From: a virus
Direction: 5' to 3' (one strand)
Virus record (IMG/VR): IMGVR_UViG_3300032323_000739
Location: 25,020-89,019 of that record
Length of the DNA: 64,000 bases
In this document: piece after piece, positions 16,777 to 24,509 of the stretch
Position numbering within the stretch: the first letter of the stretch is position 1
Layout of the letters: each line of letters starts with the position of its first letter
Position numbers and translations under genes: made by a program
The notes under the pieces: model-generated
Database searches by the model: none
Seen by the model: the letters and a program-made list of their open reading frames with translations, nothing else
What the model was told of the DNA's origin: nothing

Positions 16777-18009
16777 ATGAAATTTTTTCGAGAACTAACT
16801 CAAACAGAAAAAGATCGTTGTGTTATTGCAACATATTATATTGAAACGTATTCTGACATAGGAGATTTACGCGATGCCGCTTGGAATCTTGCTATAGGTC
16901 AAAGTGTTGGAAATCCAAAAATACGAAATCAGTGGGAAACTGATGAATTGTTTGAAAGGTCATCCTGTGTGATTTATCACAATGAATCAGAATTAACAGG
17001 CAAGCATAGTGGCACAATTAAGATTGGATTTCCTAAAATAAACTCCGATTGGCAAGGGGATGGCATCAGTCATCTTATGTGTCAATTAATGGGCGGCCAG
17101 ATGGATATTAATGTGTTTAAAGCCTGCAGATTAAAACACATTGAGTTTCCTAAAGATGTCGAACAGCAATTTTTAGGACCTCGACAAGGTATTACGGGTA
17201 TTAGAAAATTTGTTAATCGCTATGACAAACCTCTGTCAGGAGCCATTGTAAAACCTAAAACTGGCATTAGTCCTGCTACTCTAGCAGACATGGTTAAAGA
17301 ATTAATAGACGGCGGTGTAGATTTTATCAAGGAAGACGAGATATTGTCTAACCCTAGTTTTTGTCGTTTAGAGGATCGTGTTGAATTAATTTCTAACATT
17401 GTTAATAATTGCGGTCGTGGAGTTATCTATTGCTTCTGTATTAATGGCGATCATCATACTATTCTTGACCGTGCTAAGTTTGTAGCCAACAATGGCGGTA
17501 ACGGTATTCACATTAATTTCTGGAGCGGTCTAGGAGTTTATAATTCAATACGCAGATTAGATTTTCCATTGTTTATTCATTACCAGAAGAGTGGTGATAA
17601 GATTCTTACAGACAAACGCAACCCGTTTGGTATTGATTGGTCAGTACTGTGTGACCTTGCTGGACTATGCGGTGTAGATACTATTCATGCGGGCATGTGG
17701 GGAGGCTATTTAAGTGACAACGAAGATGAACTTAAATACACCATGGAAACTCTGCATAAACGAAATGTTCTTCCTGCACTAAGTTGTGGCATGCATCCTG
17801 GGATTGTTAATCCAACAGCAGAAAAATTTGGTACTGATTTTCTTGCTAACTGCGGCGGCGCTATACACGGGCACCCAGACGGTACTCTAGCCGGAGCATT
17901 AGCCATGCGTCAGGCCATTGACAAAACTCCTGGAAAAGAGTTTTTGACAGCAATAGAAAAATGGGGCTATGTAGGCGGTTCCTTACCCGAGTGGGTATTA
18001 GATTTTTAA
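16777..18009 (+). CDS. RuBisCO-like protein (form IV-type large-chain homolog)
   Basis: 410 aa from the ATG at 16777, which has AAAGGAA 4 bases upstream; an in-frame TTG at 16732 is less likely. Large-chain signatures: GAIVKPKTG (K159, K161 = Lys175/177 of plant RuBisCO), DFIKEDE (K185, D187, E188 = the carbamylated Lys201 and the Asp203/Glu204 metal ligands), DTIHAG (H304 = His327), LSCG (S336 = Ser379) and NCGGAIHGHPDG (the Gly403/404 phosphate loop). Residues needed for carboxylation appear changed. Loop 6 Lys334 falls in WGGYLSD with no Lys, Arg295 is absent (FIHYQKSG), Asn123 is replaced (MGGQMD), and the Glu60 region reads AIGQSVGN. So it is a RuBisCO-like protein, probably an enolase/isomerase/decarboxylase on a phosphorylated sugar-like substrate, not a CO2-fixing enzyme. 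It sits between a nucleotidyltransferase/cupin and a kinase/cyclase pair. Confidence 0.85.
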   Translation: MKFFRELTQTEKDRCVIATYYIETYSDIGDLRDAAWNLAIGQSVGNPKIRNQWETDELFERSSCVIYHNESELTGKHSGTIKIGFPKINSDWQGDGISHLMCQLMGGQMDINVFKACRLKHIEFPKDVEQQFLGPRQGITGIRKFVNRYDKPLSGAIVKPKTGISPATLADMVKELIDGGVDFIKEDEILSNPSFCRLEDRVELISNIVNNCGRGVIYCFCINGDHHTILDRAKFVANNGGNGIHINFWSGLGVYNSIRRLDFPLFIHYQKSGDKILTDKRNPFGIDWSVLCDLAGLCGVDTIHAGMWGGYLSDNEDELKYTMETLHKRNVLPALSCGMHPGIVNPTAEKFGTDFLANCGGAIHGHPDGTLAGALAMRQAIDKTPGKEFLTAIEKWGYVGGSLPEWVLDF

Positions 18010-18010
18010 T

Positions 18011-18970
18011 ATGGATATAATTGAACTAAAAGGCGGTAGTTTAAATTCAACTTGTTTATATGTTGACGGTGATCGCAAATTTGTAAGAAAAACTATTTCG
18101 ACTACTGCCGATAGAGAATACGGCTATGTACGTTGGTACAGTCAATTAAAAAAATTACAAAGATTTAATCAGATAATTCCCCAGCACGTTCCTCGAGTTC
18201 TGGATGCTGGTGTGTGTGATAAAGGTGCATATTTTGACATTGAATATATTGATGCTAAAGATATTAAAACACTGTTTAAAGAAAATTTACTAGATGCCCA
18301 CCAGACTGAAAAAATGCATCAACAGTTGTGGCAAGCGTTTGATACTTTACATCAACACACTTATCAACCAAACATTAGTAGTTTAAAACTTTATTTTCAG
18401 GAAGAAGTTTTACAAAAAATTAATGATGCTAGACAGTTTTCAGAGTTTGAAAACTTTTATCAAATGGATGTCTATGTACATTGGGGAGAAACATTTAGTG
18501 GTATTAAACATAAATTAGAACAATTATCTAAGTTGTTTGATCAAGTTATAACTACAGAAAGTTACGTACACGGAAATCCAACGCTAGAAAATATTCTTTA
18601 CAGCGAAGAAACAGGTATAGTGTTTATTGACTTATATGAAGAAGGTATTGTAGACAGCAAGTTTATGGACTATAGTCAGATACTACAATGTAGTAGCAGT
18701 TACTACGGTATTCTTAATGACAGTGTGATACGTGTAAAAGGAAACGTTACAGGATTCGACACTAAGTTTCCAAAAAATTTATTGTACTTCGATAAACTGT
18801 TTAATGAAGAATTAGAGCGTAGATTTACAAATCAGGAATATTTGTTGATAAGATTATTTGAAGCCACACAGTTTTTTCGTATGTTGCCGTTTAAATGTCA
18901 CGCTGGAAACATAGAAGCGGCAAAGTTTTTTTATGCTCATGCTTGCGCTCTCGTAAATAAACTATTATGA
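18011..18970 (+). CDS. APH-like kinase with altered catalytic loop
   Basis: 319 aa. An N-terminal nucleotide-binding lobe (GGSLNSTCLYVDGDRKFVRKTI) is followed by IEYIDAKDI as hinge. The catalytic loop is YVHGNPTLENILY (H187-G-N189 ... N194), and FIDLYEEG (D207) occupies the metal-binding position. In aminoglycoside/choline-type phosphotransferases the loop is HGD; here Asp is replaced by Asn189, so phosphotransfer may be weak, altered or lost. Starts two bases after the RuBisCO-like gene and overlaps the cyclase gene (ATGA). In context it could phosphorylate a sugar or cyclitol; this is inferred. Confidence 0.65.
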   Translation: MDIIELKGGSLNSTCLYVDGDRKFVRKTISTTADREYGYVRWYSQLKKLQRFNQIIPQHVPRVLDAGVCDKGAYFDIEYIDAKDIKTLFKENLLDAHQTEKMHQQLWQAFDTLHQHTYQPNISSLKLYFQEEVLQKINDARQFSEFENFYQMDVYVHWGETFSGIKHKLEQLSKLFDQVITTESYVHGNPTLENILYSEETGIVFIDLYEEGIVDSKFMDYSQILQCSSSYYGILNDSVIRVKGNVTGFDTKFPKNLLYFDKLFNEELERRFTNQEYLLIRLFEATQFFRMLPFKCHAGNIEAAKFFYAHACALVNKLL

Positions 18971-20028
18971 CATGGCGTGTAAAGACTACCCTTCCTGTAG
19001 AGTTTGATATAGTCAAAGTACCTAATGCATTGGATTGGGACATAATTCCCGGTCAGCGTAGAATAGCCGTGGTTGATGAAACAGTCTATGCTTTGTACAA
19101 AGACAAAATTCCCGCTGGCACAGAGATTTTTACAGTACGCAGTACAGAATCTGAAAAAGATTGGAAAAACGCCGAACGTGTTTTACAGTTTTTTCAAGAT
19201 ATAAAATTACTACGGAGAGAAACGGTTATTGCTGTAGGCGGTGGAGTTCTTTTAGACTTAGTAGGATTTTGTTGCAGTATATATCGTAGAGGTGTTCCTT
19301 ATGTTAGAATACCAACTACACTATTGGCTATTGTTGATGCTAGTGTAGGTGCAAAAACAAGCATTAATCATTTTGGGTTTAGAAATAGAATTGGTAGTTT
19401 TTATCCACCGACATTGACATTAATTGATAAGTCTTTTATTAAAACACAAGATCACAGAGAAATATCAAACGGCATGGCAGAAATTTTAAAGTTAGCCATA
19501 GTTCTTGATTATCAATTATTTGAATTAATTGAACTTAATCCGCAGGAATTACTAAGACTTAAATTTCAAAATTATGTGTTAGCAGATAAAATAATTGATC
19601 GTGCAATTTCGGGTATGACTGAAGAACTGAATGATAATCTTTGGGAACGAGACTTACAGCGTCCTGTAGATTTTGGACATACATTTAGTCCTATGGTTGA
19701 AATGAAAAATGTTCCTAATTTGTTACATGGTGAAGCAGTAATGTTAGATTGTCTTTTAAGTGCTTGTATTAGTAATTTAAGAGGATATATCAGCAACGAT
19801 CATTTACACCGTATTTTTAAAACTGTTCGCAGTTGTGACTTGCCTACAGAACACAAAGATTTTTATAATGTTGACCTGCTGTGGGCAGGTTTACAAGATG
19901 TAATGAACCATCGCAATGGTAATCAATATATACCTGTTCCTATAAGTATTGGCCGTTGCGAAATTATCAATGACGTAACACGCAGTGAAATAGAACAGGC
20001 CTGCGACCGAATGAGAAGTATGCAATGA
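18967..20028 (+). CDS. Sugar phosphate cyclase (3-dehydroquinate synthase superfamily)
   Basis: 353 aa, the normal length for the family. AVGGGVLLDLVGF (residues 89-101) is the NAD-binding glycine motif, and RIPTTLLAIVDASVGAKTSIN is the conserved central block. Zn ligands E172 (GMAEILK), H238 (DFGHTF) and H254 (LLHGEAV) are all present. AroB enzymes have an Arg and an Asn just before the GHTF block that bind the substrate carboxylate. Here the segment reads LQRPVDFGHTFSPMVEM, with Asp235 in the Asn position, which is more like 2-epi-5-epi-valiolone synthase-type cyclases acting on sedoheptulose 7-phosphate. It likely makes a cyclitol rather than dehydroquinate. Superfamily call firm; the subfamily is a reading by eye. 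Confidence 0.8.
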   Translation: MTWRVKTTLPVEFDIVKVPNALDWDIIPGQRRIAVVDETVYALYKDKIPAGTEIFTVRSTESEKDWKNAERVLQFFQDIKLLRRETVIAVGGGVLLDLVGFCCSIYRRGVPYVRIPTTLLAIVDASVGAKTSINHFGFRNRIGSFYPPTLTLIDKSFIKTQDHREISNGMAEILKLAIVLDYQLFELIELNPQELLRLKFQNYVLADKIIDRAISGMTEELNDNLWERDLQRPVDFGHTFSPMVEMKNVPNLLHGEAVMLDCLLSACISNLRGYISNDHLHRIFKTVRSCDLPTEHKDFYNVDLLWAGLQDVMNHRNGNQYIPVPISIGRCEIINDVTRSEIEQACDRMRSMQ

Positions 20029-20699
20029 AAACAGTATTAATTACAGGTTCTAGTCGAGGGCTAGGTAAAGCACTGACAGAAACATTTTTACAAAATGGAT
20101 GGAAAGTTGTTGGAGTTAGTAGAACAGATTTAAAGAGTTATGACAACTATACACACATAGTTGCTGATGTGGCTAATATTGGCCAAGTCCATACTGCATT
20201 TGATCTACTTAAAAAAACTAAAACTAAAATTGATGTGTTAATAAACAATACGGCTGCTTTTCATATGGGCGACTTTGCAGATTCAAAATATTTTGATATT
20301 GCGAATGTTATTGATACTAATGTAAAAGGCACAATGTATGTGACTAATCAAGCGTTAACAATAATGGAGCCAGGTTCAAAAGTTGTTTTTGTTAACAGTG
20401 TAGCAGGACTAAGAGAAATTCAACATCAGAGCATTTACTGTGCCAGCAAGGCTGCTTTAAAAAGTTTTGCCGGAGTGTTAGGCCAAGAACTTAGACAGAG
20501 GGGTATAAAAGTATCTAGTATACATCCAGGCGGCATTAACACAACCTTATGGAATGAAAATAATCCATATCCTTGCGGTGATGTTACTAACGCTTTAGAT
20601 CCACACCATCTTTCAGAAATGATCTATCGCATCTCGTCTGATACTAGTAATACTGAATACAAAACTATAACAATGTTTCCTGAAGTGGAGTGGCACTAA
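20025..20699 (+). CDS. Short-chain dehydrogenase/reductase
   Basis: 224 aa classical SDR. TGSSRGLG (residues 7-14) binds NAD(P), INNTA is the NNAG-like motif, and the catalytic residues are S125 (VNSVAG), Y138 and K142 (YCASK). HPGGINTTLW follows, as in family members. The Arg-containing TGSSRGLG and VVGVSRTD suggest NADP preference, which is inferred. ATGA overlap with the cyclase gene immediately upstream points to oxidation or reduction of the cyclase product or a related intermediate. Confidence 0.85.
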   Translation: MKTVLITGSSRGLGKALTETFLQNGWKVVGVSRTDLKSYDNYTHIVADVANIGQVHTAFDLLKKTKTKIDVLINNTAAFHMGDFADSKYFDIANVIDTNVKGTMYVTNQALTIMEPGSKVVFVNSVAGLREIQHQSIYCASKAALKSFAGVLGQELRQRGIKVSSIHPGGINTTLWNENNPYPCGDVTNALDPHHLSEMIYRISSDTSNTEYKTITMFPEVEWH

Positions 20700-21394
20700 T
20701 GTACGACATAGTGTTTATCAGTTACGGTGAGCCTAATGCAGAAGCCAATTGGGAACGATTAAAAAATAGATATCCCTTGGCTAAACGTGTTACCAATGTG
20801 GCAGGAATTCATCAAGCACATATTGCCGCGGCTAAAAAAGCCTTTACTAAAATGGTTTGGGTAGTGGATGGCGATGCAGAGGTATTACCTACATTTAATT
20901 TTGACTACGAAGTTAGCGAATGGGATTTAGATGTAGTACATGTATGGCGCAGTCGTAATCCTATAAATGATTTAGAATACGGGTACGGCGGAGTAAAACT
21001 ATTGCCACGTAAGTTAACGCTGGATATGGATATTTCTAAACCAGACATGACTACCAGTATTAGTACAAAATTTAAAGCAATGGCTGAAGTTAGTAATATT
21101 ACTGCTTTTAACACTGATCCGTTTAATACTTGGAAGAGTGCGTTTCGCGAGTGCGTTAAGTTAGCCAGTAAAGTTATAGATGGACAAGTTGACACTGAAA
21201 CTGAGCATAGGTTATTAGAGTGGTGTACCCCACACGTAGATAGATTGCACGGTAACTGGGCGTTTCTTGGCGCAGAGGATGGCAAAATGTACGGCATGCA
21301 AAAGGCCGGAGATTTAAAAGCACTAGGTAAAATAAATGATTTTGAATGGCTACGACAATTCTTTTCAAGATATCCCGTTCCACCAAATAGTTAA
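20699..21394 (+). CDS. Phage GT-A-like glycosyltransferase (VDGDA type)
   Basis: 231 aa from the ATG at 20699 (TAATG overlap, GGAG eight bases upstream). YDIVFISYGEPNAEANW, YPLAKRVTNVAG and a DxD motif at D57-G-D59 (WVVDGDA), then EYGYGGVKLLPRK and WKSAFRECVKLA, match the gene at 9228 in order and spacing, so these are paralogs. It is shorter than its paralog by ~65 residues at the C-terminus. A nucleotide-sugar-dependent transfer is expected. Being directly after the cyclase and SDR, it may attach their product; this is inferred. Confidence 0.65.
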   Translation: MYDIVFISYGEPNAEANWERLKNRYPLAKRVTNVAGIHQAHIAAAKKAFTKMVWVVDGDAEVLPTFNFDYEVSEWDLDVVHVWRSRNPINDLEYGYGGVKLLPRKLTLDMDISKPDMTTSISTKFKAMAEVSNITAFNTDPFNTWKSAFRECVKLASKVIDGQVDTETEHRLLEWCTPHVDRLHGNWAFLGAEDGKMYGMQKAGDLKALGKINDFEWLRQFFSRYPVPPNS

Positions 21395-22334
21395 ATTTGG
21401 TCAACGCACTATGCTTGAACGACCTTTGTTCAACGTAAGTTGGATACTAGGTCGTTTTTGTAATTATAATTGTAGTTACTGCTGGCCCTATGCTAGAAGT
21501 GATAAATTGGATCATCTAGATTATGAAACTTATACAAACACCGTTGACGAAATAAAACGTCAGGCACGTGAACAAGGCTTCACTGATTTTCATTGGAGTT
21601 TTAGTGGCGGCGAACCTACAGCATATAAACGATTATTAGATTTAGTTAAACATTTAGACGATGGAGTAAAATCTCCTTATCAAAGTATCCACATGACTAC
21701 TAATCTTAGTCCAGGAAGTAAGTGGTGGGGCACCTGGTGTAAAAATACTGAGATGCTACAACGCAGAAGTTTAACAGCCAGTTTCCATACAGAATTTGCA
21801 CGTGAACAAGAATTTGGAGACAAATGTCTACAATTAAATTACGAAGGTGTTCATGTAACAGTAAATCAGGTAATGGTTCCAGAATTGTTCTGGGACACCT
21901 ATGCACGATGCGAACGTCTATACAAACGAGGTATAAATGTAACACTAAAACCTCAAAGCGATCCTACGGCTAGTTTTGTAGTCAGTGGTTACGATGACAA
22001 AATGTTAGAGGTTATGCAAACAGGATTTCCGCAATTATCGAGTGGCGAGCAGTTGTATCAGGTAGCATTATTTGACGAGTTAGGGCACGAATATTTGTTT
22101 GATCAAGCCGAAAGATTTAACGCATTTGGTTTTAACAAATTTCAAAATTGGACTTGCAATGCTGGCTATCAAAGTGTTATAATAAGAAGCAACGAAGTTA
22201 AACGTAGTTATAGTTGTCACGATGAATCATTAGGAACTTTGATAAGCGGATTTAAATTATTTGACAGTCCTAAAAAATGTATAACTCCAACTTGTGTTAG
22301 TTCGGCAGATAGTAAAATACCAAAAATAAAATGA
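21336..22334 (+). CDS. Radical SAM protein (short type)
   Basis: 332 aa if the ATG at 21336 is used, which overlaps the transferase by 59 bases. An ATG at 21411 is an alternative giving 307 aa; neither has a strong ribosome site. Cluster motif C42-NYN-C46-SY-C49, then FSGGEPT. The C-terminus has NWTCNAGYQS, SYSCHDES and CITPTC, a Cys-rich tail in the position of the tails in the genes at 40513 and 45004, which are relatives. Such tails often bind auxiliary Fe-S clusters. It performs radical chemistry on an unknown substrate of the pathway. Confidence 0.75.
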   Translation: MILNGYDNSFQDIPFHQIVKFGQRTMLERPLFNVSWILGRFCNYNCSYCWPYARSDKLDHLDYETYTNTVDEIKRQAREQGFTDFHWSFSGGEPTAYKRLLDLVKHLDDGVKSPYQSIHMTTNLSPGSKWWGTWCKNTEMLQRRSLTASFHTEFAREQEFGDKCLQLNYEGVHVTVNQVMVPELFWDTYARCERLYKRGINVTLKPQSDPTASFVVSGYDDKMLEVMQTGFPQLSSGEQLYQVALFDELGHEYLFDQAERFNAFGFNKFQNWTCNAGYQSVIIRSNEVKRSYSCHDESLGTLISGFKLFDSPKKCITPTCVSSADSKIPKIK

Positions 22335-23002
22335 AAAGATTAATAGCGTTCGGAGATTCCATGACCTATGGTGTAGGATTAGAAGATTGCTGGCCGGATA
22401 CCGAGAAACCTAGTAAGCACTGTTGGCCCGAAATAATTGCGTCGACACTTGGAAGAAAATGCATTAACAAATCAGTGCCAGGGTCTAGTAACAAACGAAT
22501 ATGGTATTCTATATCTAAGTTTAAATTCCGTTCAGACGATTTGGTATTAATTTTATGGACATATCCTGATAGAACTGCGGTTATTCGAACTCCCTTTAAT
22601 ATAACAAATTTATTGCCTAGTCAAGTAGGCAATAGTTATGGAGAAGTAGAAATAATGGCACGTAGTTATTATGAAAATCTTCATGCTTTCTATGATTCTG
22701 ATGTCGCAAGCAAACTTTATATAAGAGATGCTACTAGAAAAATAAAAGATCTGGGACTAGAGTTTTATCAGATGATTGCTGAGCCTCGAGATAAGTTTTT
22801 ATTTGAAAATATAGAACATATTTCGCTATTCATGAGTAACTATGAAAGAAATTATAATAAAGCCCTAGACGACAATCATGCCGGACCCGACGGTCACAAA
22901 GCATTTGCTCGAGATTTTTTAAAATATATAAATGTTGATACAGATTTAGTTGCTCCTAAACCTTTAAGTTTTTTTGAAAAGATTAAAAAAAGATGCAGAT
23001 AG
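22331..23002 (+). CDS. SGNH/GDSL-like hydrolase
   Basis: 223 aa. LIAFGDSMTYGVGLED (S10) is block I, NKSVPGSSNKRIWYSI gives block II/III Gly and Asn, LVLILWTYPDRTA matches the strand seen as VVVGWSTPER in neighbouring SGNH proteins, and NHAGPDGHKAFARDF carries the C-terminal Asp-x2-His dyad. No signal peptide. ATGA overlap with the radical SAM gene. Fourth SGNH gene of the island, separated from the other three by about 6.6 kb. An acyl-ester role on a glycan is inferred. Confidence 0.65.
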   Translation: MKRLIAFGDSMTYGVGLEDCWPDTEKPSKHCWPEIIASTLGRKCINKSVPGSSNKRIWYSISKFKFRSDDLVLILWTYPDRTAVIRTPFNITNLLPSQVGNSYGEVEIMARSYYENLHAFYDSDVASKLYIRDATRKIKDLGLEFYQMIAEPRDKFLFENIEHISLFMSNYERNYNKALDDNHAGPDGHKAFARDFLKYINVDTDLVAPKPLSFFEKIKKRCR

Positions 23003-23583
23003 ATACAGAACATTTACACCACTGGATGAGAGCAATTCGATCTAGCAAAGATCCTATACGTACCATGGATGCTTTTTGGAGAGGCCAAATTCTTAGTAAA
23101 GAATGGTTAATAGACAATATTAAACCGTTTGTCAATCAAGAAGTGTCTATAGACATACATGGCGGGTGGGTAGGAGTGTTATCTAGTATGTTGTTTCAAT
23201 CTGGCTTATCTATTAAACATATTCGTAGTATCGACATAGATCCAGACTGCAAGGATATAGCATCTAATATGAATCAGATAGAACTAGAACAAGGAAGATT
23301 TAGAGCTGTCACAGCAGATATGTGTACTATTCGCAGTGATGCAGATATTATAATTAATACTAGTTGTGAACACATTACACAAGATCAATACGACACTTGG
23401 TCAATAGGACATCCTAACAACAGTCTATTGGTATTACAGAGCAACAACTACAGCATTCCTGAACACGTTAGGCCTGCTCAAGATTTAGAAGAATTTAAAT
23501 CTCAATGTGATGTAAATGTATTATGGGCAGGAGAATTAGAACTACCCCTGTACAAGCGATTTATGATTATAGGAACTAGATGA
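22993..23583 (+). CDS. SAM-dependent methyltransferase-like protein
   Basis: 196 aa. The segment VSIDIHGGWVGVLSSMLF is motif I-like (strand, Gly-rich turn, helix). IRSIDIDPDCKDIA gives the acidic residue that would hold the SAM ribose, AVTADMCTI is motif II-like, and DIIINTSCEHIT is motif IV-like. It ends in a typical C-terminal strand (YKRFMIIGTR). This is a compact class I methyltransferase form common in phage accessory regions. It overlaps the SGNH gene by ten bases and the next radical SAM gene by four. The methyl acceptor is unknown. Confidence 0.6.
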   Translation: MQIDTEHLHHWMRAIRSSKDPIRTMDAFWRGQILSKEWLIDNIKPFVNQEVSIDIHGGWVGVLSSMLFQSGLSIKHIRSIDIDPDCKDIASNMNQIELEQGRFRAVTADMCTIRSDADIIINTSCEHITQDQYDTWSIGHPNNSLLVLQSNNYSIPEHVRPAQDLEEFKSQCDVNVLWAGELELPLYKRFMIIGTR

Positions 23584-24449
23584 TGAACAAACATTTTATT
23601 GAAATAGCACAATTTTACATGACTAATGTTTGTAATCTTACCTGTAATAATTGCTGTACTTTCAATAATAGAAGATTTTCGGGACACTATAAATTTAACG
23701 ATTATCGAGATCATTATATTGAGTGGTCAAAAAAAGTTGATTTAGATTTTATGAGTATCCTAGGTGGAGAACCGTATGCTAATCCAGATTTACCAAATTG
23801 GATAGATGGTCTCAGATCCTGCTGGCCAGATAACAAAAATTTTAGTATTTGTACAAACGGATCTTATCTCTCTACCTTCAAAGAATTGTCAAGAGATGCA
23901 ATAAAAAAGGGATTATGGTTAGAAATAAATGTTCACGATCCTAATCAATATGATGATATTAAAAACAATTTGTTAGAAATTATCAGTGTCTTTAATTATG
24001 AAGAAAAAGTTATACCTGATAAATTTCATGTAGATCATCTTGAATACTATGCTGACGGTATAAAAATAGCTCAAATAGTCAAATATTATAATTTTTTTAA
24101 TTCAGCAACTACAGAGATTAAAAATAGAGTAACGTATTTTCATAATAGTAATCCAGAAATTGCTCACAGTGCTTGTTCAGCATTTGATTGTCATTATTTT
24201 GTAAGAGGCGAACTTTATAAATGTTTTTTAACAGCAGTGGGAAGAGATTTAAATCAGCAATTTTTGATAGAGGATCGTGCTAAAACTCTTCTAGAAAACT
24301 ATCAGGCCTGCTCACCGTGGTCTTCGGACGAACAAATTAAACAATTTATGAACAATATTAAAACCCCAATATCTCAATGTAGTCTTTGTCCAGAAAAATT
24401 AAATTTACAGCCTATATGGCCTTTAGAAAAGACCAAAATTAAATTGTAG
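23580..24449 (+). CDS. Radical SAM protein
   Basis: 289 aa. Cluster motif C18-NLT-C22-NN-C25, an additional Cys directly after it, and SILGGEPYANPDL about 35 residues later, the usual GGEP strand. The C-terminal third has several further cysteines (SACSAFDCHYF, LYKCF, QACSPW, QCSLCPEK) consistent with a SPASM-like auxiliary cluster region. Last gene of the first part of the operon: a hairpin and a 60-base gap follow. Substrate unknown. Confidence 0.75.
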   Translation: MMNKHFIEIAQFYMTNVCNLTCNNCCTFNNRRFSGHYKFNDYRDHYIEWSKKVDLDFMSILGGEPYANPDLPNWIDGLRSCWPDNKNFSICTNGSYLSTFKELSRDAIKKGLWLEINVHDPNQYDDIKNNLLEIISVFNYEEKVIPDKFHVDHLEYYADGIKIAQIVKYYNFFNSATTEIKNRVTYFHNSNPEIAHSACSAFDCHYFVRGELYKCFLTAVGRDLNQQFLIEDRAKTLLENYQACSPWSSDEQIKQFMNNIKTPISQCSLCPEKLNLQPIWPLEKTKIKL

Positions 24450-24456
24450 TCAAAAC

Positions 24457-24484
24457 AACCTATGTAGAATGATAGGTTTGTTTA
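24457..24484 (+). terminator. Probable intrinsic terminator
   Basis: A seven-base-pair stem, AACCTAT (24457-24463) with ATAGGTT (24472-24478), and an eight-base loop are followed by the T-rich stretch TGTTT. It lies eight bases after the radical SAM stop codon, in the only real gap of the 20-kb plus-strand operon. The stem is short and AT-rich, so termination may be partial. Confidence 0.45.
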
Positions 24485-24488
24485 AATA
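24481..24488 (+). promoter_or_regulatory. Candidate late promoter (TTTAAATA)
   Basis: TTTAAATA, followed by TC, lies 21 bases upstream of the ATG at 24510. It differs from the T4 late octamer at two positions. The same spacing is seen for GATAAATA before 4053. Weak on its own; supported only by recurrence at other gaps in the window. Confidence 0.3.
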
Positions 24489-24509
24489 TCATGAACCAAG
24501 GAATATTCT

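Noticed and set aside
16777-18009. A CO2-fixing RuBisCO
   Set aside because: Loop 6 Lys334, Arg295 and Asn123 equivalents are not found, and no small subunit or phosphoribulokinase gene is present, so carboxylation is unlikely.
24457-24484. A strong terminator ending the first operon
   Set aside because: Stem is only seven AT-rich pairs and the T stretch is interrupted; kept only as a low-confidence terminator.
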